From Sulfuricurvum sp. 17-40-25 (GTDB taxonomy: Bacteria > Campylobacterota > Campylobacteria > Campylobacterales > Sulfurimonadaceae): a DNA stretch of 64,000 nucleotides. The notes under the pieces are model-generated. The model was not told the DNA's origin, ran no database searches, and worked only from the letters and a program-made list of their open reading frames with translations. This document shows, in pieces, positions 53,601 to 63,830 of this stretch (positions within the stretch are counted from its first letter, which is position 1; every line of letters begins with the position of its first letter). Made by a program: the position numbers and the translations under genes. The stretch is from positions 668 to 64,667 of the forward strand of contig NCIJ01000008.1 in assembly GCA_002282015.1 (NCBI GenBank). The letters run 5' to 3'.

Positions 53601-55541
53601 ATGAATTTTAAATCAAAAACCTTTTTCTTTGTCTCTTTCATCTTAACGATTCTTTTTTATGTGGGATGGTGGAACAGTTCTATACTGATTAATTTGGATC
53701 ATAAAATATATGATCTTGTGATTTCTTTTGATACAAAGCCTCCATCGGTTGCCTCAACAACAGTAGTTGAGATTGATGAAAAAAGTCTTCAGGCATTGGG
53801 CCAATGGCCATGGCCAAGAGTTGTTACCGCTTCGTTAGTAAAAAAAATAGCAGCTAATCGTCCTGCTGCAGTCTCATTGGATCTTATATTTCCAGAAGAA
53901 GATAGAACCTCACCGGCAATTGTAAATAATTTTTATAACGACTTTTTTCGGCTTAAAACAACTTTTTCGGGTCTTCCTGATATTTTAAAAGATAACGACC
54001 TTATTTTTGCAGATTCAATAAGTAATAATAATGTTGTTCTCCCTGTTTTTTTTACTGAATCAGCCTCAATGACAAAAGAATGCACCATCTCGCAAAAGTT
54101 TTTGATTCAGGAAAAAAAGCCTCTTTTAGGATTATTTGAAAGTCCTTATTTATTGTGCAGTCTCCCTGGAATTCAGAATAAAGCCAAAGCTGTTGGGCAC
54201 ATTCAAGCATCCCCTGATGAAGATGGAATTTTAAGACGATTGCCTCTATTGATTCGGCATCAAGATGAGTTGATACCAACCTTGGGGTTGGCAACCATGA
54301 CATCGCTTGATCCAGGGGTAAAAGTAGAACAAACAGATCTATTAACTAATGATATTACGGTTCAAACACTTAGACATACATTCACGACGGATGAACAAGC
54401 GAATGTTCTTTTACGCTTTTATCCTCGTAACTGGTATCATAGAATTTCGGCTTTGGATGTTTTTAACGGAGATTATGATCCCAACCTTTTTCAAGGTAAA
54501 TTTGTATTTATCGGGGCAACGGCAATGGGATTGCATGATCACTATACCATTAGCGACGGGTCAATACGTTCAGGTGTTTTCGCTCATGCAACTTTGATTG
54601 AGGACTTGCTCAATGATACTATGCTTACACAGCCTTCTGTATATAAAATTATCAATATCTCTTTGTCTGCCTTATTTGCATTGATCTTGATGATATTAAT
54701 GTTTCGCAAACATTATGTGTATATGCTCGTAATGTTCTTTATAGTGGAAATTTTTGGCTTTATTTCAAGTTATATACTGCTACGAGAAAATATTTATATT
54801 TCTATTGGTTACTTTGTTATTCCACTTATTTCCTATGTATTTGTATTATCGATTGCTTTATTTTTTATTTATTATCGAGATCGAAAACTTTTTTATGAAG
54901 ATATGAGTAAGGCCAATATGGCTATGCTGGAGAGTATGGCATTAGTAGCAGAAACGCGGGATACGGATACAGGAGCACATATTATCCGAACCAAAGAATA
55001 TATCAGAGTATTGGCACTATACCTAAAATCTAAAAATAGGCATAAAGATATATTGACTTCGGATTATATTGTGAATTTATATCATGCTGCTCCTTTGCAT
55101 GATATCGGAAAAGTGGGTATTCCGGATTATATTTTGAAAAAGAATGGCAAATTAACGGAAGATGAATTTGAAATAATGAAAACTCATTCGTTGTTAGGAA
55201 AAGAGATTATAGGGAATTCTATACACGCATATCATGAGACCAAGATGCTGAGGATTGCTTATAACATTGCCTATTCTCATCATGAGAAGTGGAATGGCTC
55301 AGGATATCCATTAGGTCTGAAGGGGGAGGATATTCCCTTGGAAGCAAGACTAATGGCCATTGCAGATGTTTACGATGCTCTCATTAGTAAACGATGTTAT
55401 AAACCATCATTCACATTAGAAATGGCAGAAGAGATAATTGTTCAAGGCAATGGGATCCATTTCGATCCGGAGTTAGTTGATGCATTTCTTATATTGAAAG
55501 AAGAGTTTCAAATGATTGCTGAAAAATTCACTGATTCTTAG
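53601..55541 (+). CDS. CHASE2 sensor with HD-GYP cyclic-di-GMP phosphodiesterase domain
   Basis: A 646-residue membrane protein. It has an N-terminal helix, a long periplasmic CHASE2 sensor (~30-340, with DEKSLQALGQWPWPR and GKFVFIGATAMGLHDHYTI), three membrane helices (~347-430), then an HD-GYP domain with HDIGKVGIPD (~500) and HHEKWNGSGYP (~560). HD-GYP enzymes hydrolyse cyclic-di-GMP. The residue after HHEKW is Asn rather than the more usual Asp. Linked FecR and OmpA-like genes suggest it responds to envelope state. Confidence 0.9.
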   Translation: MNFKSKTFFFVSFILTILFYVGWWNSSILINLDHKIYDLVISFDTKPPSVASTTVVEIDEKSLQALGQWPWPRVVTASLVKKIAANRPAAVSLDLIFPEEDRTSPAIVNNFYNDFFRLKTTFSGLPDILKDNDLIFADSISNNNVVLPVFFTESASMTKECTISQKFLIQEKKPLLGLFESPYLLCSLPGIQNKAKAVGHIQASPDEDGILRRLPLLIRHQDELIPTLGLATMTSLDPGVKVEQTDLLTNDITVQTLRHTFTTDEQANVLLRFYPRNWYHRISALDVFNGDYDPNLFQGKFVFIGATAMGLHDHYTISDGSIRSGVFAHATLIEDLLNDTMLTQPSVYKIINISLSALFALILMILMFRKHYVYMLVMFFIVEIFGFISSYILLRENIYISIGYFVIPLISYVFVLSIALFFIYYRDRKLFYEDMSKANMAMLESMALVAETRDTDTGAHIIRTKEYIRVLALYLKSKNRHKDILTSDYIVNLYHAAPLHDIGKVGIPDYILKKNGKLTEDEFEIMKTHSLLGKEIIGNSIHAYHETKMLRIAYNIAYSHHEKWNGSGYPLGLKGEDIPLEARLMAIADVYDALISKRCYKPSFTLEMAEEIIVQGNGIHFDPELVDAFLILKEEFQMIAEKFTDS

Positions 55542-55598
55542 AAGCGTAATTTTATTCGAATTTTTAAAGTAACTTCGTTAGTTATGGTGCAAAGATTA

Positions 55599-55614
55599 CT
55601 CCTCTAGCGAGGAG
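55599..55614. other. Hairpin between the HD-GYP gene and putA
   Basis: CTCCTC-TAGC-GAGGAG, a perfect 6-bp stem in the 75-base gap between convergent genes. No clear T-run on either side, so terminator function is uncertain. Confidence 0.4.
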
Positions 55615-55616
55615 AA

Positions 55617-58600
55617 TTAAAGTTCCGTTAACGTTAACCCTTGAATCCCTAAGTTTCCATAGCGATGATAACTGTTTGAGATACTTTGCTCGATAAAGTA
55701 GTGCATAAGTTCTAAACGACCATGGGATACAAAAGGACTGCTTGCGATATAGATGGCTTTACTCGCGACTTGCTCATAAATATTTTGGGTTACATTTTCT
55801 GGATGTAAGAATCTGACTCTCTGAACTTGCGGCATCATCTCGATGAGCTCATCTTCATCCTGTCTATTGATGGTATCCTCTTTACCTATAAATGAGGCCT
55901 GTTTTGATTCTAACCAAATCAATTCGGCTTTTCTGCTCTTCTTTGGTAGGGAGATATGAAGCTTTGCTCCGATCATTTTGATCGCCATAATCGTCGTTAA
56001 AATTTCATCCAACGCATCGTTCTCTTCCACCCTTAACAGGACACTTTCAACCGGCAAGTAGCGAATAATATTACTCTCACCTCGTATATAGGCATAGTCA
56101 TGCTCTTTTAAAAACTCAACTTCATGCCAATGCGCAAAGTGACAGATATGACGAAGTGATGACTCACACTCATCATTAAATACCGTATCGCGAGTCAATA
56201 AGCTTCGCATCTGGTCTATAAACTGTGTCGAACAACTCTCATAAAGATTTGTCTCTTTGTAGTCAATGTTCATAAACTGGCCGACATAGTTAAACCCACC
56301 CGCTTTTTTCCCACTACCAATAGCAGATTTTCTCATCCCGCCAAAGGGTTGACGAATCACAATAGCGCCTGTAGTACCACGGTTTATATAAAGATTTCCG
56401 GCAAGAATGTTAGCTTTCCAATAATCCTGCTCTCTTTTATCCAGTGTTTCTATACCCGAAGTCAAACCGTATCCTGTTGCATTGACCAGCTCTATTGCAT
56501 GCTCGAGGTTATCGGCACACATGACGCTCAGTACCGGACCAAACAATTCGTTCATGTGACAAAAATCATTGTTCTTGGTTCCCCATCGTACAGAGGGTCT
56601 TAGCATATAGGGGTTGCCTTTATCTGCATAAGAGGGTGGGACAAGCCACTCTTCACCATCATCAAGATAGGTCAGTGATTTTTTAAGCTCTCCTGCAGGG
56701 AGGTTGGAGAGAGTCCCTATGCGATTTGAAAAATCCCATACTGAACCTGTATGAAGTGACTCTACTGCTTCTTTTAACGTCTTTTTGAAATGTTCATCTT
56801 CATAGAGTTCTTTTTCTAAAACGAGCAGTGAAGTAGCGGAACATTTTTGTCCGGAGTTATGAAATGCAGACACCACTACGTTTTTAATCGCTTGATCTCT
56901 ATCGGCAAGTGCGGTTACGATGGTCGCATCTTTACCCCCTGTTTCAGCGCTTAAGCTGATGTCTGGACGTGATTTTATGATGCGGTACGCTGTTTGTTCC
57001 CCGCCTGTAAATATTGTGAAATCAATATCTTTACTAGGAATTACATGTTGACCTACTTCACTTCCAATCGCAGGAAGGAATTGAAGGGTGTTCTTACTGA
57101 CCCCTGCATCCCAAAAACATTGACACAGTCTGTATCCGCATAGGGTAGAATCTTCGGCAGGTTTTAGGATTACCGTGTTTCCAGCGGCTAAGGATGCGGC
57201 AACTCCTCCAGCGGGAATAGCGATAGGGAAATTCCAGGGGCTGATGACCAAGCCCACCCCTTTACTGCTTGCTTCAACACCGGTCAGACCAGACATCTTG
57301 GCGACACTGTAAGGGTAGAAATTTGCAAAGTCAATGGCTTCACTGATCTCTACATCGGTCTCCGTAAACACTTTTCCAACTTCCGCAGCAGCGATACCGA
57401 TCAAATCAGCTCTGGCTAATCGTAACTCATGCGCCACATCCATTAAGATCTTTTGTCTCTCTAAATAGTGCAATTTTCTCCAACCATCCGGGTCCTCTTT
57501 CGCAGTCGCAATAGCCACTCTCATATCATCTTCGTTTGCCAACACATAATGTCCGGCGAATTTTTTCTCATGATATTGAGATTTATCGATTACATCGATG
57601 ATATTTTCATCTCTTTGAACAATTCTACCGCCAACTACAGGGTACGCGTTAAAACCACCCACTTCCCCAATATTTTGCCATTTATCCCGGATATCCTCCG
57701 CCCATTTTCGATTGGCAGGTAACACAAAATCGGTATCGGGTTCATTTTCAAAGTGATAATATTTGATGTCAATTTCTTTTTTGCTGATGACTTGATTTCT
57801 ATCTTGTGTTCGGTAGGGTTTTTGGTCAACCGTTGGTATTAATGCAATGGCATCATCATAGCTTTTGATGAGAGTTTCCCATGCTGGAGTGTCGACTTCA
57901 AGCCCGAAACTGTGTCGTAAAAAGTTTTGATCGGCGGTATTTTCATCAAATCGGCGAACAAGATAGGCAATGGCATTGGTAAAGGTATCTTTAGTAGCGG
58001 TTGGAGCATATAGGATTACATTCAATCCCTCTTTTTTGAGTACTTGATACGCGGCCTCACTCATCCCCTCCAGCATCTCAGCAGAACAGTAGGCTTGCGT
58101 CCCTCTCTCTCTTGCTAAGAGCATCGCTAATGCATGGTCAAAAAGATTATGAGAGGCTACTCCCGTATGGACATAGGGTGCAACTTGCGGATCTAGTAAA
58201 AAGTCCATTGCGATCTTGAAGTTTGCATCACTCTCTGCCTTGGAAGCATACGTCACATTATGCCAACCTCTCAAAGAAGCTTCGGTTAACTCCATCTCTT
58301 GATTCGCACCTTTGACAATACGAATTTTGATAGGTGCTCCACCGTTTTGAACTCTATTTTTAGCCCAAGCGGCTAGATCTCTGATAAAAATCATCGCATC
58401 GGGCAGATAGTTTTGGATAACGATACCGGCGTGAAAATCTTTGAACTCTTCTTTTTCTAAAACATTTTTAAAAGAATCAATGGTGATTTCAATATCTCTA
58501 TACTCTTCCATATCAAGATTTACAAATTTATACTGTGTTTTACCCTCTTTATCTTTATAGGGATTTTTCATCGCAGCACGGTAGACTTTTTCTAATTGTT

Positions 58601-59204
58601 CGGAAATTTTTGCAATATTATTGTCATGTGCATGTGGGATTATTTGAGAAAAAAGATTGGAGATTTTGATAGAGAGGTAGTCAATATCGGGGTTTTTTAA
58701 AAGTTTGATGTATTTATCGACTCGCTCTTGAGCCTCTTCTTCACTTAGTACTATCTCACCGATGACATTGATGTTGACCCGAGTGCCTTCATCGCGTCTG
58801 GCTTTCATGTGTTTGGCTAAAAGAGGGTCTTCACCTTTGATGACGATACTGCTGATGTCATTTCGAAGGTACTTGATAAAGAGGGGTATAGAGATGGAAC
58901 TGACATAAATGCCTACATCACGAAACAACCAGATTAGAATCTGTTCAAATTGAGAAAAAAAGTCGGTACTTTTGTATTTGGCAAAGATATGCTCCAGCTG
59001 ATCAGCGACTCTGTCTCCATCTTTTGAACGAAAACTTTGATCCAGTAACTCAATCAGAAATATCTTATTAATAGGATTTTTCAACATTTTCATCATCATG
59101 TCGTGAAAATCTTGTTCCTTGCCTTTTCGTGAAACCTGTATCTTCTTTTGCCACGCATAAGCGATGCTTTTTACTTCTTGAACTGTCTTTTCGGGTATGC
59201 TCAT
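55617..59204 (-). CDS. putA: Bifunctional proline dehydrogenase / glutamate-semialdehyde dehydrogenase
   Basis: A 1195-residue PutA. The N-terminal FAD proline dehydrogenase barrel spans ~80-450 (RIVKGANQEMEL, YVHTGVASHNLFDHAL, EMLEGMSEAAYQVL). The NAD-dependent dehydrogenase spans ~530-1000, with Glu in SAETGGKDA and the catalytic Cys in FHNSGQKCSATS. The tail (~1010-1195) is less conserved. It oxidises proline to glutamate and feeds electrons to quinone. There is no N-terminal DNA-binding domain, so it is not a self-repressor like E. coli PutA. Confidence 0.95.
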   Translation of the reverse strand: MSIPEKTVQEVKSIAYAWQKKIQVSRKGKEQDFHDMMMKMLKNPINKIFLIELLDQSFRSKDGDRVADQLEHIFAKYKSTDFFSQFEQILIWLFRDVGIYVSSISIPLFIKYLRNDISSIVIKGEDPLLAKHMKARRDEGTRVNINVIGEIVLSEEEAQERVDKYIKLLKNPDIDYLSIKISNLFSQIIPHAHDNNIAKISEQLEKVYRAAMKNPYKDKEGKTQYKFVNLDMEEYRDIEITIDSFKNVLEKEEFKDFHAGIVIQNYLPDAMIFIRDLAAWAKNRVQNGGAPIKIRIVKGANQEMELTEASLRGWHNVTYASKAESDANFKIAMDFLLDPQVAPYVHTGVASHNLFDHALAMLLARERGTQAYCSAEMLEGMSEAAYQVLKKEGLNVILYAPTATKDTFTNAIAYLVRRFDENTADQNFLRHSFGLEVDTPAWETLIKSYDDAIALIPTVDQKPYRTQDRNQVISKKEIDIKYYHFENEPDTDFVLPANRKWAEDIRDKWQNIGEVGGFNAYPVVGGRIVQRDENIIDVIDKSQYHEKKFAGHYVLANEDDMRVAIATAKEDPDGWRKLHYLERQKILMDVAHELRLARADLIGIAAAEVGKVFTETDVEISEAIDFANFYPYSVAKMSGLTGVEASSKGVGLVISPWNFPIAIPAGGVAASLAAGNTVILKPAEDSTLCGYRLCQCFWDAGVSKNTLQFLPAIGSEVGQHVIPSKDIDFTIFTGGEQTAYRIIKSRPDISLSAETGGKDATIVTALADRDQAIKNVVVSAFHNSGQKCSATSLLVLEKELYEDEHFKKTLKEAVESLHTGSVWDFSNRIGTLSNLPAGELKKSLTYLDDGEEWLVPPSYADKGNPYMLRPSVRWGTKNNDFCHMNELFGPVLSVMCADNLEHAIELVNATGYGLTSGIETLDKREQDYWKANILAGNLYINRGTTGAIVIRQPFGGMRKSAIGSGKKAGGFNYVGQFMNIDYKETNLYESCSTQFIDQMRSLLTRDTVFNDECESSLRHICHFAHWHEVEFLKEHDYAYIRGESNIIRYLPVESVLLRVEENDALDEILTTIMAIKMIGAKLHISLPKKSRKAELIWLESKQASFIGKEDTINRQDEDELIEMMPQVQRVRFLHPENVTQNIYEQVASKAIYIASSPFVSHGRLELMHYFIEQSISNSYHRYGNLGIQGLTLTEL

Positions 59205-59410
59205 ATGTTTTCCTTATCTATCTTGTATTGGTTTTTATCCTCACTATCTAATGTTAGATAACTTTTAAAATGTGTTGTTTTTAATTGTATCTAAAGAGTA
59301 TAAACGGGTAGCTAACCAATAGGGGTGACTATGCGCATAATTCATTGAGTGCTGGAATAGTGTAAGTTAAATATTGGGGATAGGAAAGCGTAGTCTTTGG
59401 AGGGAAAAAC

Positions 59411-59435
59411 TAAAAAAAGTTAGGCATTAAGCCTA
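59411..59435 (-). terminator. Rho-independent terminator of the 31-residue gene
   Basis: Minus strand TAGGC-TTAAT-GCCTA followed by ACTTTTTTTAG. The stem begins in the stop codon of the small gene, which supports that gene being real and separately transcribed. Confidence 0.8.
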
Positions 59436-59528
59436 GCTCTTTTTAGTGTTTTTTTCATTTCGTTTTTCTTTTAATGTTTTTGTAGGAGCTTTTTTAACCG
59501 CTTTTTTTGAGTCTTGACCTTTTGCCAT
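59433..59528 (-). CDS. 31-residue lysine-rich small protein
   Basis: The frame reads MAKGQDSKKAVKKAPTKTLK and then EKRNEKNTKKS, with a pI-raising excess of lysine. AAGGGGAT lies just before the ATG and a terminator overlaps the stop. The MAKGQDSKK opening and KTLKEKR middle match a small basic protein type that I recall from many proteobacteria, of unknown function. It is below common length cut-offs and easily missed. The rest of the 372-base gap between putA and the GNAT-nitrilase gene shows no other gene. Confidence 0.8.
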   Translation of the reverse strand: MAKGQDSKKAVKKAPTKTLKEKRNEKNTKKS

Positions 59529-59576
59529 ACTATCCCCTTCATTTGGATTTGTTAACATAATACAGTAAACGCTTTA

Positions 59577-61109
59577 TTATTTTGTTGTTTTCTTTACTTC
59601 ATAGATGTCTTTTCTTCTGTCTTTCAAGTTTTTAACACTTCCTAGTTCATGAAGCTCTCGTAACAAGTTGATATCCACATCTGCGATCAAAACCATTTCA
59701 GTGTTGGGAGTAGCTTCTGCTTTGATTCCATTGGCAGGAAAAGCGAAATCACACGGGGTGAACACCATGGATTGTGCAAACTGCATGTCCATATTGTGAA
59801 CGTTAGGGAGATTGCCTACGCTACCTGCTATGGCAACGTAACATTCGTTTTCTATGGCTCTGGCTTGAGAACAGAGTCTTACTCTGGAGTAACCATTTTG
59901 AGTATCGGTTAAAAATGGAACAAACAAGATATCCATCCCCTCTTCCGCTAACAATCGGCTAAGCTCTGGAAACTCTGAGTCATAACAGATCAGTACTCCT
60001 ATTTTTCCACAGTCAGTGTCAAAGGTTTTGACGTCATGCCCACCTTGCATACCCCATACTTTTGCTTCATCGGGAGTAACGTGTATTTTCTCATAACGGT
60101 CAATAGTACCATCTCGTCTGCATAAATATCCAACATTGTAGAGGTGTCCGTCTTTGATCTCCGGCATACTTCCCGAGATGATATTGATGTTATACGAGAT
60201 AGCAAATTCTGAGAATTTTTGAATGATGTCATGGGTATGTTTGGCCAATTCTCTGATGGCTTCTGGTTCGGAGAGGTGGTTGTCCTTAGCCATTAAAGGT
60301 GCATTAAAAAATTCCGGGAACAGGGCAAAATCGGATCGATAGCCTGAGACGGTATCGATAAAGTATTCTGCTTGCTGTAACAGTTCTTCGAGGTTTTTAT
60401 AAGGGCGCATCTGCCACTGGATCAATCCTAAGCGGACGACTCTTTTGGTCATCCTGATCTTTTTGTTGGGCTTTTCGTAATAAAGATTATCCCATTCTAA
60501 TAAAACGGCAAATTCGCCAGAGGCTGCATCTCCTTCGAGATATCCTTTTAAAATCTTTGATGGATGAAAATCATTGGCTATTTGAAAATTGAGTACGGGA
60601 TCATGAATCTCTTTTCGTTTGACTTTCTCAAGATATTCTTTAGGAGAAAGCTCTTTTTCATATTGGTGATAATTCGGAATCCTGCCACCAAAAGCGATCC
60701 CTTTTAGATTTAGTTTCTCACACAACTCTTTTCGATAGTCATACAAACGTCTTCCAAGTCGAAGTCCTCGAAACTTTGGTTTGATAAAGACGTCAATACC
60801 ATAAAGGATATCCCCTTTGGCGGTGTGGGTACTAAAGGTATAATCGCCTGTGATTTCTTTGTACGTATGATGATTGGCAAATTTTTCATAATTAACAATG
60901 ATCGAAAAAGCGCATCCTGCTATCTCTCCATCTATTTTTATGACGACTTGCCCTTCTTGAAATTTTTTGATTAATGATTGAATTTGATGCTCCTGCCAAT
61001 AAGCATCGGGAATGCTTTCATACGCTTCTAGCATGGCATCTTTGAGTTCTGCGTAGTCATTTATACTAAGAAAGTCTAATTCAATATTTTCTTTTGTCTG
61101 AGTTTCCAT
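59577..61109 (-). CDS. GNAT acetyltransferase fused to a nitrilase-family amidohydrolase
   Basis: A 510-residue fusion. The N-terminal GNAT domain (~10-200) has the acetyl-CoA loop KFRGLRLGRRLYD. The C-terminal carbon-nitrogen hydrolase (~215-500) has the Glu-Lys-Cys triad in FALFPEFF, YEKIHVTPDE and GVLICYDSEFPEL. Such fusions are widespread; a substrate is not established, but acyl-amine or polyamine-type amides are plausible. It is monocistronic, with about 370 bases to the putA start. Confidence 0.9.
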   Translation of the reverse strand: METQTKENIELDFLSINDYAELKDAMLEAYESIPDAYWQEHQIQSLIKKFQEGQVVIKIDGEIAGCAFSIIVNYEKFANHHTYKEITGDYTFSTHTAKGDILYGIDVFIKPKFRGLRLGRRLYDYRKELCEKLNLKGIAFGGRIPNYHQYEKELSPKEYLEKVKRKEIHDPVLNFQIANDFHPSKILKGYLEGDAASGEFAVLLEWDNLYYEKPNKKIRMTKRVVRLGLIQWQMRPYKNLEELLQQAEYFIDTVSGYRSDFALFPEFFNAPLMAKDNHLSEPEAIRELAKHTHDIIQKFSEFAISYNINIISGSMPEIKDGHLYNVGYLCRRDGTIDRYEKIHVTPDEAKVWGMQGGHDVKTFDTDCGKIGVLICYDSEFPELSRLLAEEGMDILFVPFLTDTQNGYSRVRLCSQARAIENECYVAIAGSVGNLPNVHNMDMQFAQSMVFTPCDFAFPANGIKAEATPNTEMVLIADVDINLLRELHELGSVKNLKDRRKDIYEVKKTTK

Positions 61110-61215
61110 ATTTTCCTACAATTTCTAGTTTTAGTCTGAGTATAAAGCTTGGGTAGAGATTTTTATTTAGATACTTTATGATACGAATTATAACTAAATA
61201 GTATGAACAAGGGAC

Positions 61216-62103
61216 TTAGAGCAGTTTTTCCATCAAATATGTAATCATAGGTAAAGTTATCAATGAGACAACAATACCGTATCCTACCAAGGCAGCACTA
61301 AGCTGGGGTGCAAATCCTGCCGCTATCGCCAAAGCCCCCGCGGTAATCATCGAGGGCATTCCAGATTCTAAAACGGCCACTTTTAATGCAAGCGGATCGG
61401 TACCCAGCGCAAATAAAATCCCAAACGCGATAAACGGCATAATCACCAGCTTGACTACTAAAGACTGGGTAAATAACCGGTAATCAATTTCGCCGCCAAA
61501 CGTCATCGAATATCCAACGGAAATCAGTGCCAAGGGTATGAGTGTTGATGAAAGTATTTTCAAATAGGGCTGTACGATAGAGGGCATCTCACCAAATACT
61601 AGGGCAAAGATAAGAAAAATAAATGGCGGAAAAAAGAGAAGCTTTTTCATTATCAGCCGTTTATGAAAGGATCCTGTCTCATAACGCGCTACCACTGCCG
61701 CACCGTAGAGAGATAATATCAAAAAACTTCCGAACTGGTCATACATCAACACATAAGGGATTGCTTCTTCGCCTAATAGGGTATGAACGATAGGGATTCC
61801 TACAAAGGAAGTATTGCCAAGCGGCAGAACAAGTAACAAGGCAGCACGGACATGGGGTGGATGATTTCGAGTCATGAGAAGAACCATAGCAATGACGATG
61901 GGAAGCAGTAGCCACGGAACCAAGATAAGCCCAAGGGCTGAAACATCAAAATGGATCTTTGGTATTTGAATCAATACGGTAGCAGGAAGCGAAACGTAGA
62001 TGACAAAAAAATTGAGACTCTTGGCAAAATCAACAGGAGCAGGAGCTTTTTGCAGTGCTATACCTATCAACAGTAAGGCGATAATAAAAGCAAATTGCTC
62101 CAC
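61216..62103 (-). CDS. AEC-family (auxin efflux carrier-like) transporter
   Basis: A 295-residue inner-membrane protein with about ten helices, of the bile acid/auxin efflux-like family found in bacteria as malonate or organic-acid transporters. Landmarks are the N-terminal FVIYVSLPATVLIQIPKI, GNTSFVGIPIVHTLLG and the C-terminal ESGMPSMITAGALAIAAGF. The substrate is unknown. Confidence 0.85.
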   Translation of the reverse strand: MEQFAFIIALLLIGIALQKAPAPVDFAKSLNFFVIYVSLPATVLIQIPKIHFDVSALGLILVPWLLLPIVIAMVLLMTRNHPPHVRAALLLVLPLGNTSFVGIPIVHTLLGEEAIPYVLMYDQFGSFLILSLYGAAVVARYETGSFHKRLIMKKLLFFPPFIFLIFALVFGEMPSIVQPYLKILSSTLIPLALISVGYSMTFGGEIDYRLFTQSLVVKLVIMPFIAFGILFALGTDPLALKVAVLESGMPSMITAGALAIAAGFAPQLSAALVGYGIVVSLITLPMITYLMEKLL

Positions 62104-62157
62104 AACGATTCCTCTAAACTTTTTAACTGCATTAGTGTTATTAGGTTATATTACTAG

Positions 62158-62682
62158 CTATTTACCCATCTCTTGTAGATACTGTTTGTATTCAACTTTT
62201 TGCAGTTTTGCGGATTTTTGGTTTACTTCATTTTGCAGTTTATTTTTATAGACGGCAATCTTTTTTCTAAGATCACTGTCTGAGGAACCAATAATTTGGG
62301 CGGCTAAGATTCCAGCGTTTTTAGCACCATTAATCGCTACGGTTGCAACAGGAACACCACCTGGCATTTGCACAATAGAAAGAAGCGAATCCATCCCGTC
62401 TAATGAGGAAGATCGTACAGGGACTCCAATAACTGGCAATACGGTTAGTGCAGCAACCATTCCCGGTAAATGAGCAGCTCCACCAGCTCCGGCAATAATA
62501 ACCTTTAAACCTCTCTCCTCAGCACAAGAAGCGTATGTAACCAATTTTTCAGGGGTTCTGTGTGCGGAAACAATATCCACTTCATAGTCAATTCCAAACT
62601 CTTCACACATCTCAATAGCAGCTCTCATAACCGGTAGGTCTGAGTCACTCCCCATAATAATTCCAACTAATGGTTTACTCAT
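62158..62682 (-). CDS. purE: N5-carboxyaminoimidazole ribonucleotide mutase (class I PurE)
   Basis: A 174-residue purine-synthesis enzyme that moves the carboxyl group from N5-CAIR to make CAIR. The N-terminal [20 protein letters not shown] and [11 protein letters not shown] blocks are the active-site loops. The C-terminal tail (~160-174) is charged. It overlaps purK by 4 bases, so the two sequential enzymes are translationally coupled. Confidence 0.96.
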   Translation of the reverse strand: MSKPLVGIIMGSDSDLPVMRAAIEMCEEFGIDYEVDIVSAHRTPEKLVTYASCAEERGLKVIIAGAGGAAHLPGMVAALTVLPVIGVPVRSSSLDGMDSLLSIVQMPGGVPVATVAINGAKNAGILAAQIIGSSDSDLRKKIAVYKNKLQNEVNQKSAKLQKVEYKQYLQEMGK

Positions 62683-63830
62683 ATTTTTTTACTTCCTTTT
62701 ACTTTTAACATTTCTTTTGCTTTCATCGCTTTTTTAAAGGCTTCATCAATATCATCATCCAAGACTGTGATATGTCCCATTTTTCTAAATGGTTTGGTAT
62801 AGGTTTTTCCGTAAAAATGAAACGATAACTCAGGAATCCGCAGCGCATCACGTATGCCTTCAATGACTGGCTCACCCTCATAGCCTTCTTCGCCTAAAAG
62901 ATTGACCATGACTGCGGGAGACATCAGTTTGGTTGAACCAAGCGGTAAGTTGGTGACGGCTCGAATGATTTGTTCAAACTGTGATGTAGCACATGCTTCA
63001 ACGGTATAGTGTCCTGAATTGTGAGGTCTTGGAGCAATCTCGTTGACCAGCACTGCACCACTTTTTGTCAAGAAAAATTCTACTCCAAAAATTCCGACTC
63101 CATCAAGAACCTCAATGGATTTGATAGAAATATCAACGACTTTTTGTTCTATTTCTTTGGAAATTCTAGCCGGAGCCATGACAATATCGCAAATGTTGGT
63201 CCTATCATCAAACAGCATCTCGACGACGGGATAGCATTTAATCTCGCCTTCTACATTTCGTGCTATGATGATTGCTAGTTCTTTATCAATATCAACCAGT
63301 TCTTCAATAAATGATTGGGTTTTAATGCAGTTTTGAATGTCATCAGCTGATTTGAGCATTAGCACGCCCTTGCCATCATAACCCTCTTTTTTTGCTTTTT
63401 GGATGACGGGAAAGCCGAAGCTGGCTAAATCTTCCTGGGTTTCAACACTTTTGTATTTAGGTACTGGAATACCTTTTTCATCCAAGAGCTTTTTTTGTTC
63501 ATATTTATTTTGAATGAGTTCAATAACATAGGGAGATGGATAGATGTTGTGGCCGTGATCATATAGCTCTTTTAAAATGGACGTTTCAACATGTTCCAAT
63601 TCAAATGTCGTCACATCCGTCTCTTGAACAAGTTGCTCCAACTTTTCTTTATCGTGAAATCCTCCCATGATATGCTTATCTGAAACTTGAGCTGCAGGAC
63701 AGTTAAACGTCGGATCTAATATAGTGACATGGAATCCCATCTTTTTGGCTTTTTGAGACATAATTTTGCCCAGCTGTCCCCCGCCGATAATCCCTAGTTT
63801 TAGATTAGAGTAGTTGAAGTTTTTATCCAT
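62679..63830 (-). CDS. purK: N5-carboxyaminoimidazole ribonucleotide synthase (PurK)
   Basis: A 383-residue ATP-grasp enzyme making N5-CAIR from AIR, bicarbonate and ATP. Landmarks are [19 protein letters not shown] at the N-terminus, [17 protein letters not shown] (ATP-grasp loop) and [16 protein letters not shown]. The ATG at 63830 is preferred; the in-frame extension to 63869 adds a basic stretch not seen in the family. The product goes straight to PurE. Confidence 0.95.
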   Translation of the reverse strand: MDKNFNYSNLKLGIIGGGQLGKIMSQKAKKMGFHVTILDPTFNCPAAQVSDKHIMGGFHDKEKLEQLVQETDVTTFELEHVETSILKELYDHGHNIYPSPYVIELIQNKYEQKKLLDEKGIPVPKYKSVETQEDLASFGFPVIQKAKKEGYDGKGVLMLKSADDIQNCIKTQSFIEELVDIDKELAIIIARNVEGEIKCYPVVEMLFDDRTNICDIVMAPARISKEIEQKVVDISIKSIEVLDGVGIFGVEFFLTKSGAVLVNEIAPRPHNSGHYTVEACATSQFEQIIRAVTNLPLGSTKLMSPAVMVNLLGEEGYEGEPVIEGIRDALRIPELSFHFYGKTYTKPFRKMGHITVLDDDIDEAFKKAMKAKEMLKVKGSKKI

